The notes below the pieces were generated by a model. That model was not told the DNA's origin and did no database searches. It saw nothing but the letters and a program-made list of their open reading frames with translations. From Callipepla californica brunnescens (taxonomy: Eukaryota > Chordata > Aves > Galliformes > Odontophoridae): 64,000 bases of DNA. Position 1 is the stretch's first letter. Every line of letters begins with the position of its first letter. The translations under genes and the position numbers were made by a program. Below, in pieces: positions 24,203 to 37,143 of this stretch. The stretch lies in the NCBI GenBank assembly GCA_023055505.1, contig JALIRH010000004.1, forward strand, positions 35,035,502 through 35,099,501. Reading direction: 5' to 3'.

Positions 24203-24230
24203 AAAGATGATTGCAAGAGGAATCATCTTT
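24203..24230. repeat. Perfect 10-bp stem, 8-nt loop hairpin
   Basis: AAAGATGATT (24203-24212) is exactly complementary, inverted, to AATCATCTTT (24221-24230), with loop GCAAGAGG. It starts two bases after the 26-bp palindrome. A 10-bp stem alone could be chance; the side-by-side arrangement is what is noticeable. Confidence 0.9.
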
Positions 24231-27200
24231 CTTAGAAGCTTCATACACCAGGAATATACTGAGGTCAGTAATGCTATATTGTCTATTGCCCAAGGTGCTT
24301 AAAAGCAGAAATAAGTTTTCTCAGAAAGAGATTTTCAGTGTGTAATATAGTCTTGGTGATTCTGAACAAAATATTAACTTAGGATCAATTCTGCATTAGT
24401 GTAGGTTGGCAATATTAATGACTGGATAGCAGCAATGAGCAGATTTTTAAATTTCATGCATAAGTACGTAGTGTTTAAAACTATTTTCTTCAAATTTTGA
24501 TACATCTTATATCTGAAGTTGGCAGGACCCAGCAGATTCCTTTCCCTGATCCCGGAGAGCTGATGACCCTATGACATAGTGGCCACACTCAGCTCTGCGG
24601 GCTGTTCCCCCCTATCAGAATTAAGTGGACAAAAGTCCATCCAGTTGGAGTACTTCATCTTTTTCTCCTTCTTTTTCCTCATCTTTTGATTGTTCCTGCA
24701 GTGTGCTTGTATGCCACAGTCACAGAGAGAATCTTTGGCTTATGTGGTCTATATCGTGGTGATATTGTCCTGTGCACAAGAAGGCATTTAAAATAGTGTA
24801 TCAAACTTATTTATGCTGTAAACCACAATTTATAAAATCGTATTTCACAAGATTTTATAAGATTATTGTATATATTTTTTTCCTTCCTTTTGAGAAAGTG
24901 AGATATTACTCTTATTTGCTAATGAAGAAGAGATTCTGACATTGTAAATCAGTGCTTGAGAAGACGGAAGTCCTGACTGCCGGAATATAATTTTCTGCTT
25001 GAAACCTTCTCTCAGAATGTTCTATATTAGCAGACCTTTTTCTGTTTTGACAGGACACCCTCACTTAACCTGCAGTATGAGTGAAGTGGCAGTCAGATCA
25101 CTCTTCGCTGTGAATATAAATGAGAACATTCATAATAACCCTTTCCTTTGACAGTGGAACAGACTCAAAAGTCCAACTGCAGGATCAAACAGGGTGGCAT
25201 GCTACATGCATCAAACCATCTGGCTAATGCATAGCTCAAGGAAATGAGCCAAAACATTTCAGTCAAACTCTTCACAACAGTAATAACCCATGAGTCCCTT
25301 CTCCCTGAAAACCCTGGAGGCAGAACAAAATATCCTGTCAAAATGCATCAGTGCAGCAGAGCAAGAAAAACAAAAACTTCAGACAGAGCATGTGACCATG
25401 TGAAGGTGTTTATGTGTTACACAAAGAATTCTTTCCACTCTGTTTCTCTCTTTGTTCATCTGCCCTCTGTGCCTTCCACCTCCACATGCAGACTATGTCT
25501 GGCTCTGTCTGCTCCTTATGTTTTTCACCTGCATCTACTTTTCATTTAGAGATGCTATTTACTTCTAAACTTTATTTTTACTCTGCATTTTTGTTCACTG
25601 TTGTGAATACGACAAGTAACACAATTGCTGAATTTTATTGCAAGCATTCCACTCATATGACTGGAAAGGAAAAGGCATGTTTTCTAAAGAATTATCTGCT
25701 TAGGACGTCTTATTCAGTCTTGAGGCTTAACTGTAAATCCAACTACTTTTTGACTGTGTTTTCTGTTGGTTACTGAAATAGTTCTTGCACTAACATTGGC
25801 TGTGATGTCAGTACATCTCTGGTAGGGAGAAAATGTTGTGCTTGATGTTATTAACTGAAATGCCTCTGGCAGTCTTATTCAAATTATCGTACTCTGCATA
25901 GTCCAGACAATGATTGTCCTTCCACTTCTGAGATGCAGTGCCTCTAGGCATATTGCTGAGGTGGTGGGTGAAGGCCAGCCCCTCCAAACTTCTCAGTGTT
26001 GAACTAAAGACTCTAAAAGCGCTAGATCAACTGATTTATGAATGGCCCTCAGTGCTCATTAATGTGTGACAGCCTTTTTACTTTTCTAATGGGACATGTT
26101 CAGTGGCTTTTTAACATGTTGGGTGATAGAAGCAAAATGAAGATATGTTGCACATCTGATCAACAGGGATGAAATTCCAAATTCCAGTATTTTTCCATTA
26201 GTCAGTACTAGATATAAAGTGGTATATTAGAAATGCCATAACACTTTAAGACAGAGATGCATTGGAAGAATTTTGTTACGGATGTTCAGTATTAAAATGA
26301 TCCATGTAGGTCAAATTCGGTGATGGTGAATGAACAAGCAATGTTGACAGTGGAACTTTCAGTGCCTGTAACATTTCTTATAACTAATATGACTTCACTA
26401 TCATTGTTAGTTGAAGTGGTCACTTTAACAGGTACTGACTGATGCCGGATCCCTTCACTCTACAGTATTTACAGTCTGAGTACCCAAAAGATTGCAGTTA
26501 CTGAAATTCAAAGAAGGGAAATGGCTTAGTTCATCCCATAGTGGACGTAAGCAGACATCTGGGATGAAAAATTCCACATGTTGCCTTTCTAGCTTCCATG
26601 TCAGCATCTCACGAATGCATAGAATGCATTCAAACATTGTTAATTTCCAAATGTTTGAGCATTGAAAATAGTCTTTGAAGAAATTTTCAGTGTTTAGATT
26701 AAAAGATGTTTGTTCAATTGCTTCCTTACTTTAATCTCTGCTTACAAGACAGTGACAAGTATCAAACGGGTAGAGATATGGATCATCAGTAAAGTACTGT
26801 TGGCTGTTTTCCCACCTGCTATATTTGCAGTCTGTCCACGGAAGAAAAAATGTCAGCAAACAGCTGAGTGCTGTCAAGGTTTATAGTTTCTGATTATTTT
26901 GAACAAATTTAGAACTAGTTTGTAAACTAGGGGATTAATTAAGCAGCTGAAAGCATTGAAAAAGATGCATTATAATTAACAAATCTCAATAGTATTAGGG
27001 GTGCAATAGAAATGGGGAAAACATGTTTCCAAGCAGCCTGTGCAATAGATGTTTATTTATAATCTAGACACAAAGCAGGAATCTTTTTCTACCAGTTTCA
27101 TGTAGTCTGTGATTTGTCTTTTATTCATGATTTGGAAATGGTTGCAGAGTGAGAGAAATTATTCTGTGTGATTTTGACTGTCTTTTATAATTACAAGTGA

Positions 27201-27808
27201 CTGCAGATGGAGTCAGCACATAAGGTACTGTACCTGCAATAAAAAAAGGTAAAGCCAGGTTCTAAAGCTACATACTTGAACTCCTGATTCCAGTAAGGGT
27301 TTTGTTGTATTCTGTTATGTATTAACTCTTAGGAAGATAAGTTGTAACATGAGAAACTTATGGAAAAGTTTCTGAAGCAGATGTACCACTGCACAGCTAA
27401 TTGTCATATGCTGCTATTTGGGAGCCGTGGATCTCCCACTTAGGTGGATGTACAGAACAGGACAGATGATGTGAAACTTAGCTGGGGATAATCTGAGAGG
27501 ATAAGTGTTTTCCCAAAAGATCTCTGTTGAGGTATTTTATCATCTTTGTCCTTTATCATCTTTGTAGCACTCTGCTGGACTCTTTCCAGGAGATCCCTGT
27601 CTTTTTTGTACTAGGGAGACCAGGTACAAAAAATGTGTAAAAAGTGTTTTTATTGATAAAATTTCAACTAACTTTGCAGCAAACAAACCCAAAGAGTAAT
27701 AACAGAACAAATCAAAACAAGAAGTCAAAAACAGAGAAATGTCTTCAAAGTATTTTTTGTTCCACCAGGTCTTTCTGAGTTGAAGTGCAATGGTATTAAG
27801 AGATCACT

Positions 27809-27865
27809 GATTGTAGAATTGTTACAGTTAGAAAAGATCTCTAAGATCGTGTAATCCAACCAAAT
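27809..27865 (-). mobile_element. CR1 LINE 3' terminus fragment
   Basis: TGTAGAATTGTTACAGTTAG followed by AAAGATCTCTAAGATCGTGT and AATCCAACC is the complement of a CR1 3' UTR and tail (family pattern GGTTGGACTAGATGATCTTAGAGGTC). Only the last ~57 bases are recognisable, with several substitutions. The left and right limits are approximate. Confidence 0.75.
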
Positions 27866-30720
27866 CTTTGTGTTCTACCTAGAACATATTTAATATTGCA
27901 TTTGTGACAGTAGATCCTTACTTGTTACACTTGCTGAAGTTTCTGTAAGACTTAGTGATTTTCCATAATACTACTTTTATTTCTAAACAGTTGCTGTTTG
28001 TAGTTAAAAACAAAAAACAAAAACCAAAAAAACTGCAAGTTGAGAACAGGGATGGTGTTTATTGTTGTTGTTTTGGCTTGGTTGTTTATTTTTCCTTTTT
28101 TTCTTTCTCTTTTTTTATGCTTAATATATATGTTGTATTAGATTCAAGGTATATGGCTCCTCTTTTTACAGGGAAAGTATAAGATAAATTATCTCATGCT
28201 TTCTTTAATGTTTTATAAGCTTACACAGTAGAAGAGATAGTTGTCTAGCAACCTAAGCAATGCCTAGAACTATAAACTTTGTCTTGTTTGCTTTACTTAT
28301 TTAGCATGTTCCCCACTATGACTGAGTAGCCCCGTTCAACATCCATTAACCAGCAACTGGGTTGTTGCTTCTAAGTGTCGCTACCAGGGCTGCTAATACT
28401 CTAATAGTACTACCTTGGAAACCCCAGGATTATACAGTTGAAATCAGAGCTTTCCTTTTTTTCTTTTGAGTTCAGCAGAAACAGACATATTTCCACAAAG
28501 GTCCACACAAATGAAAATTGAGAGCACACCATGTATCATTAACTCAAAGGAATGCATCTCCCCTTCTACTGTTCATGTTACCAACAACATTCTCAAATGG
28601 AATAACAAACCACTCAAATCTAAACAATCTTTAAGGAAAAATCACTATTCCTGAACTGGCATGTCTTTTCTACTATTTATACTCACTTTCCTCTTAAATG
28701 ATTAATTATTATGAAATGTAGTGCTCTTCTTTAAATGGCTTCTTTTATCGCTTCTATTTCATTAGATTTTTTTTTAACCTGATCACAGTTTTTTTATGTG
28801 TACACTCCATATTAGCTGTAATTTCATGCCTAATCCAAAGATACTCAGTATTTCACAGACTTGTACAATCTGTGTTAAGAGTAGATTAGTAGTTCTGACA
28901 GTGATTCAGGAAAAGAAGCTGTTGTAAGAGATATAGGTAGTATTCAGCCACTGAAAATGTCAATCTACAATTCCCATAATAATAATTCTTAAAAAAAAAT
29001 CAAAATTATTGTAAAATTAATTTTCATTAGCTAAGTAGCCTGCCATGAAATTCTAAAATCAAAACATGCATATAATTATCCTTTGTGAACATGTATCAGC
29101 ATTTTCATAAATTATGTGCTGACATAATGAGATTCTTGCAATTCTGAAGTTATTTTGGCAAATGAAGAAAAGTGCTGGAAAAAAGTGCATTTACAGCCTT
29201 CAAAATCATACAATCTTTGTATCATACAGTTCTATATTAAGCAGTAATTATGCAATTGAATGAGAACATTTAAATTTTATTCATTTGTACATAAGAATTC
29301 AGTCAAAAATAAATAATATATGCTACAAATAATAATGGCTTACCAAAGTTCAGACCATTTGAGAGTTGTAATTTTTTTATTTATTTAGTGATTTATTCCT
29401 ATAAATTACAATGCCTTTTTGAGAATAATCAAGCTGGCCAGAGCAATTCAATCAACCAGTAAACCCAGAAGCTGATATTTGTATAGTATTCAAGTATTGC
29501 TGCAGAGAAAAAGTTATTATGTGAACAGTTAATGTTCATGATGTCCTATGAATGTTAATGAAATTGTAATTAAGAAATATTTGTGTTCCACATGGCTCCA
29601 CAGCCCCTTACCACAACGCATGCAGTTTCTTCCTTTTCATTTTTCCAGTGGTTTCAAAATCTCTTGAATAACTATAGGCAATAGGTAAAGAAGTAGTAGG
29701 CCAGAACAGATTTTAGCTTTCATTTATAATGGTGGCCTAGCATGAATTGCCTGTTTAGCTAAATAGCCACACAGAACATACAAATTTAAAATAATCACAT
29801 CAGCTTTTTCTACAGAAGATGCACTTATACTTTACTGTCATGATGCGAGTTGTAGCAAAGTTGCTTACAGTAGTCTGTGGAACAGAGATTGATGTTCGGG
29901 GGAAACAAATTCACATTATTTTCTGAGTCAAGAATGAAGCTGATACCTTGATTACAAAACACAAATCTTTTATCTCAACTACAGTGATTTTTATCTAGGG
30001 GGAAATCATGGAAATAGCACTGTTTCATTTTCTGTTAGAATTAAATGGTTTGGACGAATGGCAGTAGATAAGAGATTGTTACTTTTTTTTTTTTTTTTCT
30101 TCCCAAATTCAGTTACCACCTATATAGAAAATATTCTCACATTTCTTAGTCATAGAGTGTTATTCTCACTGTTCACAGTGGTAGAATTATTTCATGTGTT
30201 TCTTATATGTAAGAATCTACCACAAGAAATAGAGAAAGCGCTTCTATGTAAAAAACAAAATAAGCTAAATCTCTTGCAACTACTGCTGCCATTAGGAATC
30301 AATTATTGTTATTTTTTGTAATCTATCAGCTTGGAAAGTTCGTTTTTCATTTCTGTAAATGAGCTTTGACTGGGTGGGCTATCGCAAAACCAATCACTAT
30401 CTTTGATGTATCTAAATTAATTCAGATTTAATCAGTCAAGAATCAGTCTTAAATCAGTATAATTATCTTTTCAGTGGACCAACAGACATATGATGTCCAG
30501 CCATTTACCTGTCACCAATATTTCCCACTAAACCATGTTGCTTTTTTAATATTTTATTTCACCAAATTTTTTCCATAACATGATTTTGGTTTATTTTTTA
30601 TTTTTATTTTTTTTAGCAACTCATTTATTGGAATAATTTGTTAATCACAGCTCTTATGAAATGAGAGTAGATGGCTTGACTGAGGCTGGGCTTTCTGCTA
30701 TTTTAAGAGTGCACAGTGTA
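27866..30720. other. Very AT-rich noncoding interval
   Basis: No exon or interspersed repeat was recognised. Positions 28670-29600 are dense in TAAT/ATTA words with few long homopolymers. A T16 run is at 30083-30098, and T/A-rich low complexity is at about 30585-30615. Confidence 0.6.
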
Positions 30721-30820
30721 TCACAATCACAGAACAGTAGGGATTGGAAGGGACCTCTAGAGATCGTCGTGTCCCAACCCCCTGCCAAAGCAGCTTCCCT
30801 GGACCAGGTTGCACAGGTAC
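30721..30820 (-). mobile_element. CR1 LINE 3' terminus fragment
   Basis: Reading the plus strand, TCACAATCACAGAACAGTAG, then GGATTGGAAGGGACCTCTAG, AACCCCCTGCCAAAGCAGCT and CTGGACCAGGTTGCACAGGT are the complement of a CR1 3' UTR and the last codons of ORF2. About 100 bp are retained. It belongs to the same tail subfamily as the 5.6, 18.6, 45.2 and 49.5 kb copies. Confidence 0.93.
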
Positions 30821-31067
30821 ATGGCTTAATTCACCTTCTCATTAAAGTGATGAATTCATGGCTTGTATTAAAGCAAATTATGAACTGAAAGTATGAAAAT
30901 CATGACAAGCATGATTCCTGCGTGCATGAGGCCTGAAGAATAAACTGAGAGACTTCCTGCTGTGTAAGCAATGTAGTTTTTATAGTACTGATTTTAGATA
31001 ACAGATGTTTTTTAAATTTTTCTCCCATTGTACTTGGCTTTGATATCAAAGGCTTATCAATAGTCCG

Positions 31068-31113
31068 AACAGATGGATAAAACCAGACTTTTCAAACAGA
31101 TGGATAAAACCAG
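31068..31113 (+). repeat. Short tandem duplication, 27-bp period
   Basis: The 19-mer AACAGATGGATAAAACCAG occurs at 31068-31086 and again, exactly, at 31095-31113, separated by ACTTTTCA. This is a local duplication of about 27 bp with two perfect 19-bp copies. Confidence 0.95.
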
Positions 31114-33751
31114 TTTTCTTTGATTTCCATGTTGTCATAATTACTCTGAAAATCTTAAGTTTGAGAGCATCAGAAAACTGCTAGCAAGGTTGAAGTACGG
31201 AAAATAAAATACGGCAAAGATGATTTTTAAGGAAAATGCTATGGATAGTTTGTTACAACTTGATTTCCAAATGTGAACTCTGTTCTTAAGTAGCTAACTA
31301 CAACTCCACCTGCTTGCTAATCTCAGGCTTTCAAGTTCCAAAAAACAGGTTGTCAGAAAAGCACACAACATGCTGCTAGGCACTCACCAGCTATCAAAGC
31401 AGACCTTTGTGTAACCCCCCAGCAAGTTTTACTCCAATTCCAGCCTGCCTGCTATACTGTGGATTGTATATACTGTGTGCACAGTCCCTGAGGAGTCTCA
31501 TTACCAGAGTTGATTTGGAATGTTTTACTTTAAACAAACACAGCAAAAAGCAAACTGCACTGTCTAGTCAGAAAATTGTCCTATTACTTCAGAAATATAT
31601 GCTGAAAAATTAAATTCCCACTGTCTTTTAAAGGAAGAATTTCTCCACTCTTCTAGAGTCCATCAAGCTTAGCAACCATGTTTAATTCTGCATTGCTTTC
31701 TCTTTGATGTAGAGTGACAAGCAATGGACTTTGGCTGCCTTACCAAATGAGGATTGTGCCACACTGCTCAGGATTTCATGCAAAGGCAGTCTGGACATTT
31801 AAGTAACTTGAACAAGACTGCAGGGACAAGTGCTTTTCGTTAAACCCTTATCAGTTCTGATTGAAACCTGTTTAGAATAGTGAATTATAAAAACATTACA
31901 ATTTAGAATTATAAAACAGAGTTATCTCTCTCCTGCAGCAATAAAACAGATCAGGAATGTTCTGCTATATGAGTATGATTTACGATATGAAAAATATGTT
32001 CTAGAAATACTGGATGTAGTATCTCCTGCTCGTGAACTTAATGATTGCTTTCTTTCTTCCATTTTTGTTTGTTTTTTTCTCTTACTTCTTTGCTGCTTGT
32101 CCATAATAGCACAATTGCATGGTTCCTTAAATAGATAATAGCAAAATGTCTTTTAAAGTCCCATAGCACTTGTGTTAGTAATCGTTGGTGGTTAACAAAT
32201 TGAATCATGGTGGCGTTCTTACAAATGGTAGAAGGGAGGAATATACCTTCCAGAGAATTATCTGGTGGAATTAATGCTAGAACTGAAAGAACATTAGTGC
32301 ATTAAAAGAATTTCTCAGTCTTAGGCAGCTGTCACAATTTTAAACTGAAATTATAGGTCAAACAAGTAGTCATTTGAAATTACAAATCTTCATTCACAAA
32401 TATCCACTCAGAAGTAGCAAATGGTGATACATGCTACCTCACAGGCAGGTGGGATGTGGTTTTAAAGCTATGCTTAACTCACTCTTTTTCATTTATGCCC
32501 TGTGACATATAGTAAACATATCAAGTAAAAAACTGTGCAGGTCTAATTGTATTAAGTGGCTCCAGGCAGATCTAAAGTTATTCCTTTTGAGGTACAGCAC
32601 TGGATTCCCTGAACAGATTTTACTTTTCTGGATGAGTTTCAAAGCAGATTGATTATCAAACATCTGTCAGGGTTGCTTTGAGTACAATGTGAGTATTAGA
32701 ATTAAATCAGCACTGGGAAATCAGAGACAGATGTGCAAACAAGTTTTTTCTCTGATTTTTAATGGCAAATAAAATTCTTTATTCTTCTTAAATATCAAGG
32801 TCTTTGGTATATTTCTTTTCATCCTGTTAGGGCTTTTTAGAAATAAAAGCTTTTGTTTGTTTTTCTGTTGTTTCTTTTTATTTTCAGTAGTGATTTTGCT
32901 ACCCTTTGACAGGCAGATGGAATGAGATACTGCATGCCAGATGTTATGAAATATCTTGAATCAATAGGAGAAACTGCAGACTCTTTTTTACCAATCCTGT
33001 TGTGAATATATGTATTTAGTAAGAGGAAACTTAGGCTTTGCCTTTGTCATGTTTCCTAAGGCAGCTTTCTTATGTCTATTAGTCTTGAGTAGCAGAATTC
33101 TACTTTGTTGACGTTTTGTGTGAGTAAAGGAAAGTTGGAATGACCTGAGACATACTGAGTCACTTATCTCCACTGCTGCTGAAAAACAACACCAGGAAGA
33201 CTGTGTCATGTTAGAAAGAGGCTGCCAGCTTTCCCTTGACCTTGGAATGGTACTTTCAAACAGTACCAAAAGTGGTTTTGATCTCCTCTATGCACTGAAG
33301 TCTTAAAACTCACATGGAGAATTTGCCTGAATTGATTTCTTCAGACATAACACAGATGACTCAGAAGAGCCCACTCTTTATAAGCAAATAATTGTATTAA
33401 ACCATATCTTTGCCAGCATACAAGCACTGCAGAGATGGTAGAAGGTGGCTGTAAGGTTATTTCTGAGCCTCTTTGCTGCTCTTTCAGGTGAAGGCACACA
33501 ATCACCAGTACCAAAGGCAGTTTGTATCAAAGAGTGAAATTGTATGAAATTTTATTTTGCTGCTCTTTACTTTTTTTCCTTCTGTTATTATCCTGCATTT
33601 GAAGTGAGTATGTAATCTTGCCAAACTCTTAAGATTTGCAGTGTTACATACCTGCACTTCTATCACAAACTCAATGAAATATCACTTGAACCTCATAACT
33701 CGTTTAGTTTCCCATTGAAGAAAAAGTGTATGTTTGGTGTTTTCCTTCTTA

Positions 33752-33757
<6 letters not shown>

Positions 33758-33783
<26 letters not shown>
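33758..33783 (+). repeat. T26 homopolymer
   Basis: An uninterrupted run of 26 T followed by GCAG (33784-33787). It is simple sequence, possibly the tail of a minus-strand retrocopy I cannot recognise. The context T26-GCAG also resembles a 3' splice site. Confidence 0.95.
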
Positions 33784-36469
33784 GCAGTGAAAGGAAAACA
33801 GAATTATTTTTATTATCTTCTTAAAACCCAACTTTAGCCTATATTTATTTTGTGTACCTCTATCTACTGCAAGCTACAATGCATTTGTTGTGATCTGATT
33901 AAGTGGGAAGCTCTTGCAAAGGAGATAATGCTAGAGGCCTCAATACAGAAATATGTGATGGTAACACTGGAACTTTTGCAATGAAATATTGTACTGAGAT
34001 GACATCTCCACTGCTGTGCCAGGCTTTATACTATAGCTATAAATGCTGATTTGATGAGCTATGGCCATAGAAACCATGACTGTGGCTGGTTTTGTTCAGA
34101 GCAAGAGGCATGCAGTTATTTTGAGGAACACCAGCCAAAGGCAGGATTTGAAATGCAGATATAACTTCAAGTCTGACTTCTCTGTCAATGTCAATGTTAG
34201 AGAGAGATACCAAAGCAGGCTTGAATCAGCCTCTCTGGTGTCACTATCTGAGTGAATATAGGACTTCGCAAATCTCATGCTAGATTTCATTTTGCTATGG
34301 CTGTGTTATAACTAGTACAACTTAGTTTGAGTGTATCTGTAAAATGCTGCTTATGTGTGCTGCATAGGCATACTGGACACGCTATCTCAGATGTTCTAGG
34401 ACCTCGCTCAGCCAAAGATATAAAAGTATTAATGTATTCTCCACGCCTGTCATTCTACAAAATAGCTTAGGTAGGTGGCAGTCTTGAGTTGATTGTTTAC
34501 TCTTGTGGTAGTTTAAATTTTTATTATACAAATAGTCTTCTATGCAACTCAGAACTTCAGTGCACTGTTAACTGTTAGCATATAAACAAATCTGATTGAA
34601 TGTTATGAGGCCCATGAATATCCATGTAATTAACTATATTCTCAAAGAATTTATCATTTCTTTGTCTTTCCCGCTTTCTAATTGACATGATTTTCCAGAA
34701 ATACCTTGGTGAAAGCTCTAACTCACTAATTACCAAATTATGTCACTGAAACTGTAGTTCAGAATCTTCCCAAGATAATAAAGCCTCTCTAATGGTATAA
34801 ATTGTATCGATTTATAAACATAATTAAAACTACAGCTGGGACTAACCAATTTTTCACCTTTTGAACATCTTCCAAGTCTCTTCTGGCTTCCTTTAATGTG
34901 GCAAATGGCAGACACGAGCTAAGATACAAATGAAGTCCTGAAGATGGAATACTTAGCTTTATGCCCATGGAGAATTTAAGCCTGTAAGGTTTTATCATTT
35001 TATCAGTGTTTCATTCCTGTTTGTTAATGTCTGTGGGCACCACTGGAGAAAAATAGTGACAGTATAAAAGAGAGCAGAGCCTTGACTGGGATTAGGTGAC
35101 ACAGACTACTCTAATTGACCATTACTTCCCCCAGGACACTGATGAGTAACTCTTAAGCACATTGCTTACTCAGAAATATCATAAAACAGAGAGCCCTTTC
35201 CCTGTGCATGTGTGTGGTTGAACATTGTGTTGATTTAATTACAGCAAAAAGTGATTGGGAAGTATTTTTAAGAGGGATTAGTCTCCTATTGTCAGCTGTC
35301 ACTGAGATAGATGGAACTCAGCCTTAATACTGAGGCACTTGTTATGCACTGGTTTGCTGGTGCCTGAGACAATAGGCTGCATATTTTTAAATCGTATCAA
35401 GGAGGACCTATTATTTAGGAATCCTTATTATTGTCAGTGTCACAACATCTTGCATTATTCAAAGAGAGCATTGCTTCCATCCGTCAGTCTCCCCTTTGCT
35501 GTCAAAGATGCAAATACAGGTTTGCATTGCTTAGGGGAAATTTGTAATATAAAAGGGAGGGAAGAAAGATGTCAGGAAAAGTTAAGTGATATACAGTAAA
35601 AATCCTTAGAGGAAAGAGCAACTATAGCTTTGAATTTTTATACTTGCTACATAATGGGAAAGAAAAGTTAAGAAAGTTTCCTTCTTGGAAGTGCTGGGAA
35701 ATTTGTGTCGGTGTATGTAAGGATGACTTTTTCAGCGTAACATTGGGATGTAAGAAAGAATAAAAGGTCCAGGGAACTATTCCTATACAAAGATCAGTTA
35801 TTAAGATTTTGAAACTGAAGGCAAGTACAAAAATATTGAGTGGGACATTAAAAAAAAAAAAAAAAAAGTGAATTACGTGTCAGCCAAGCATATTTCAGTA
35901 ATCGGAAATATTGCTGATCATGTTTGTTTAATGATAGTGTTTCCACTAGAAGTGTTGATTTATGGAAGCATGACTTATTGGGGTAAAAGGATGCTATCAG
36001 TGAATTTATAATCCAGCAGCTGTTTGAAACACAGTAAAGTGTTTCAAAATTAGCTTTATTATTTTACATGGAAGTTTTTTTGTTTGTTTTTTTTTTTTCT
36101 AATACAGATTTCCAGTTTAAAATTATTTTTATAAGAAAGTGAAGAAAAATATCACAGGTTTTAAAACTACTGTGATTAAAATGATGCATGGGTGAAATAA
36201 TTTCCTTATGTGGTCTTGAAGCATTTGAAAATATAACACTACAGTCTTGAGCATTTTTCTGGTTAGTGTTCATTCTATTCTGAGATGGGAATTTGATACT
36301 TTGAAATACTCTGGTGTTACTGAATGATGCTTCCTGTGAAACTGAGGCACAATGATCCTCTGTCTTCTACCCCTCTATGTGCTGTTTTCATCCAAAAAAT
36401 TTAGTTTAGAGAAGTCCAGAAGTCTATCTATACACTGTTCACTGTGACTTGAAAAACAGAAGCAAGGAC

Positions 36470-36487
36470 ATGAAATCATGATTTCAT
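36470..36487. repeat. Perfect 18-bp palindrome
   Basis: ATGAAATCATGATTTCAT equals its own reverse complement, with no spacer. The 9-bp half is short enough that chance is plausible in this length of AT-rich DNA. Confidence 0.9.
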
Positions 36488-37133
36488 ATAGGTGCCACAG
36501 ATTCTGAACAAAATTTCGGGGGCTTGGGCTGTGGCGATTATGTTCTCTACAGGCTTAATCCATGGAATCCACAGAAATATTGTAAGGCCTGCAAGTCACG
36601 GAGCACTAACAAGCAGGTTATATTGATTTATGTTTTTTATTATTGTTTATATTTTTTATTTACTTTACTTATTTATATTTAACAGAAGGAAGCCAGGACA
36701 CTTACCAATCTACTGTATGATACATCTCCAGAATTTGCTTATTCAGTGTCTTACTGTCAGAGGTACTGAGGGAATTCACAGTTTTATGCTTCAACTGGGA
36801 CTCTGACCCAGAGAGAAGACCTGAAAATGGAGAACAGATGTTCTTCTGTTGACTGATCTGATTACAGTGATGCTGCTCACTGCATTTTTTGAAATATAAT
36901 TTAATTATGAGAAGTAATCATGAAATATTATTCAGGTATATCTCACTTGTTTAATCTTAGGGAAAAAAATCAGTTCCTAGGGAACTTACAAAAAAGCACT
37001 GCAGACTCTCCAAATCAAAACAAAACAAATCATGATTTTTATAGTGTGTTTTTAAGTGATCTTGTCTATAATGCCCCTGATTGCACCTATGATGACACCT
37101 TCAGAAATACATTCTTTCACTGAACACCTAGAA

Positions 37134-37143
37134 GGGGGGGGGG
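37134..37143 (+). repeat. G10 homopolymer
   Basis: Ten consecutive G in an AT-rich setting. G runs of this length are much rarer here than A or T runs, and this is the only one of 10 or more that I saw. Confidence 0.9.

Larger units (their letters stand above)
21633..27808. other. Noncoding interval, no gene recognised
   Basis: About 6 kb of AT-rich DNA. Notable features are interrupted T runs at 22604-22629 and 23308-23322, a palindrome/hairpin pair at 24175-24230 and a 10-bp stem hairpin at 24830-24860. No coding exon was recognised; the 127-codon minus frame at 23703-24086 has no domain I can identify. Confidence 0.55.
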
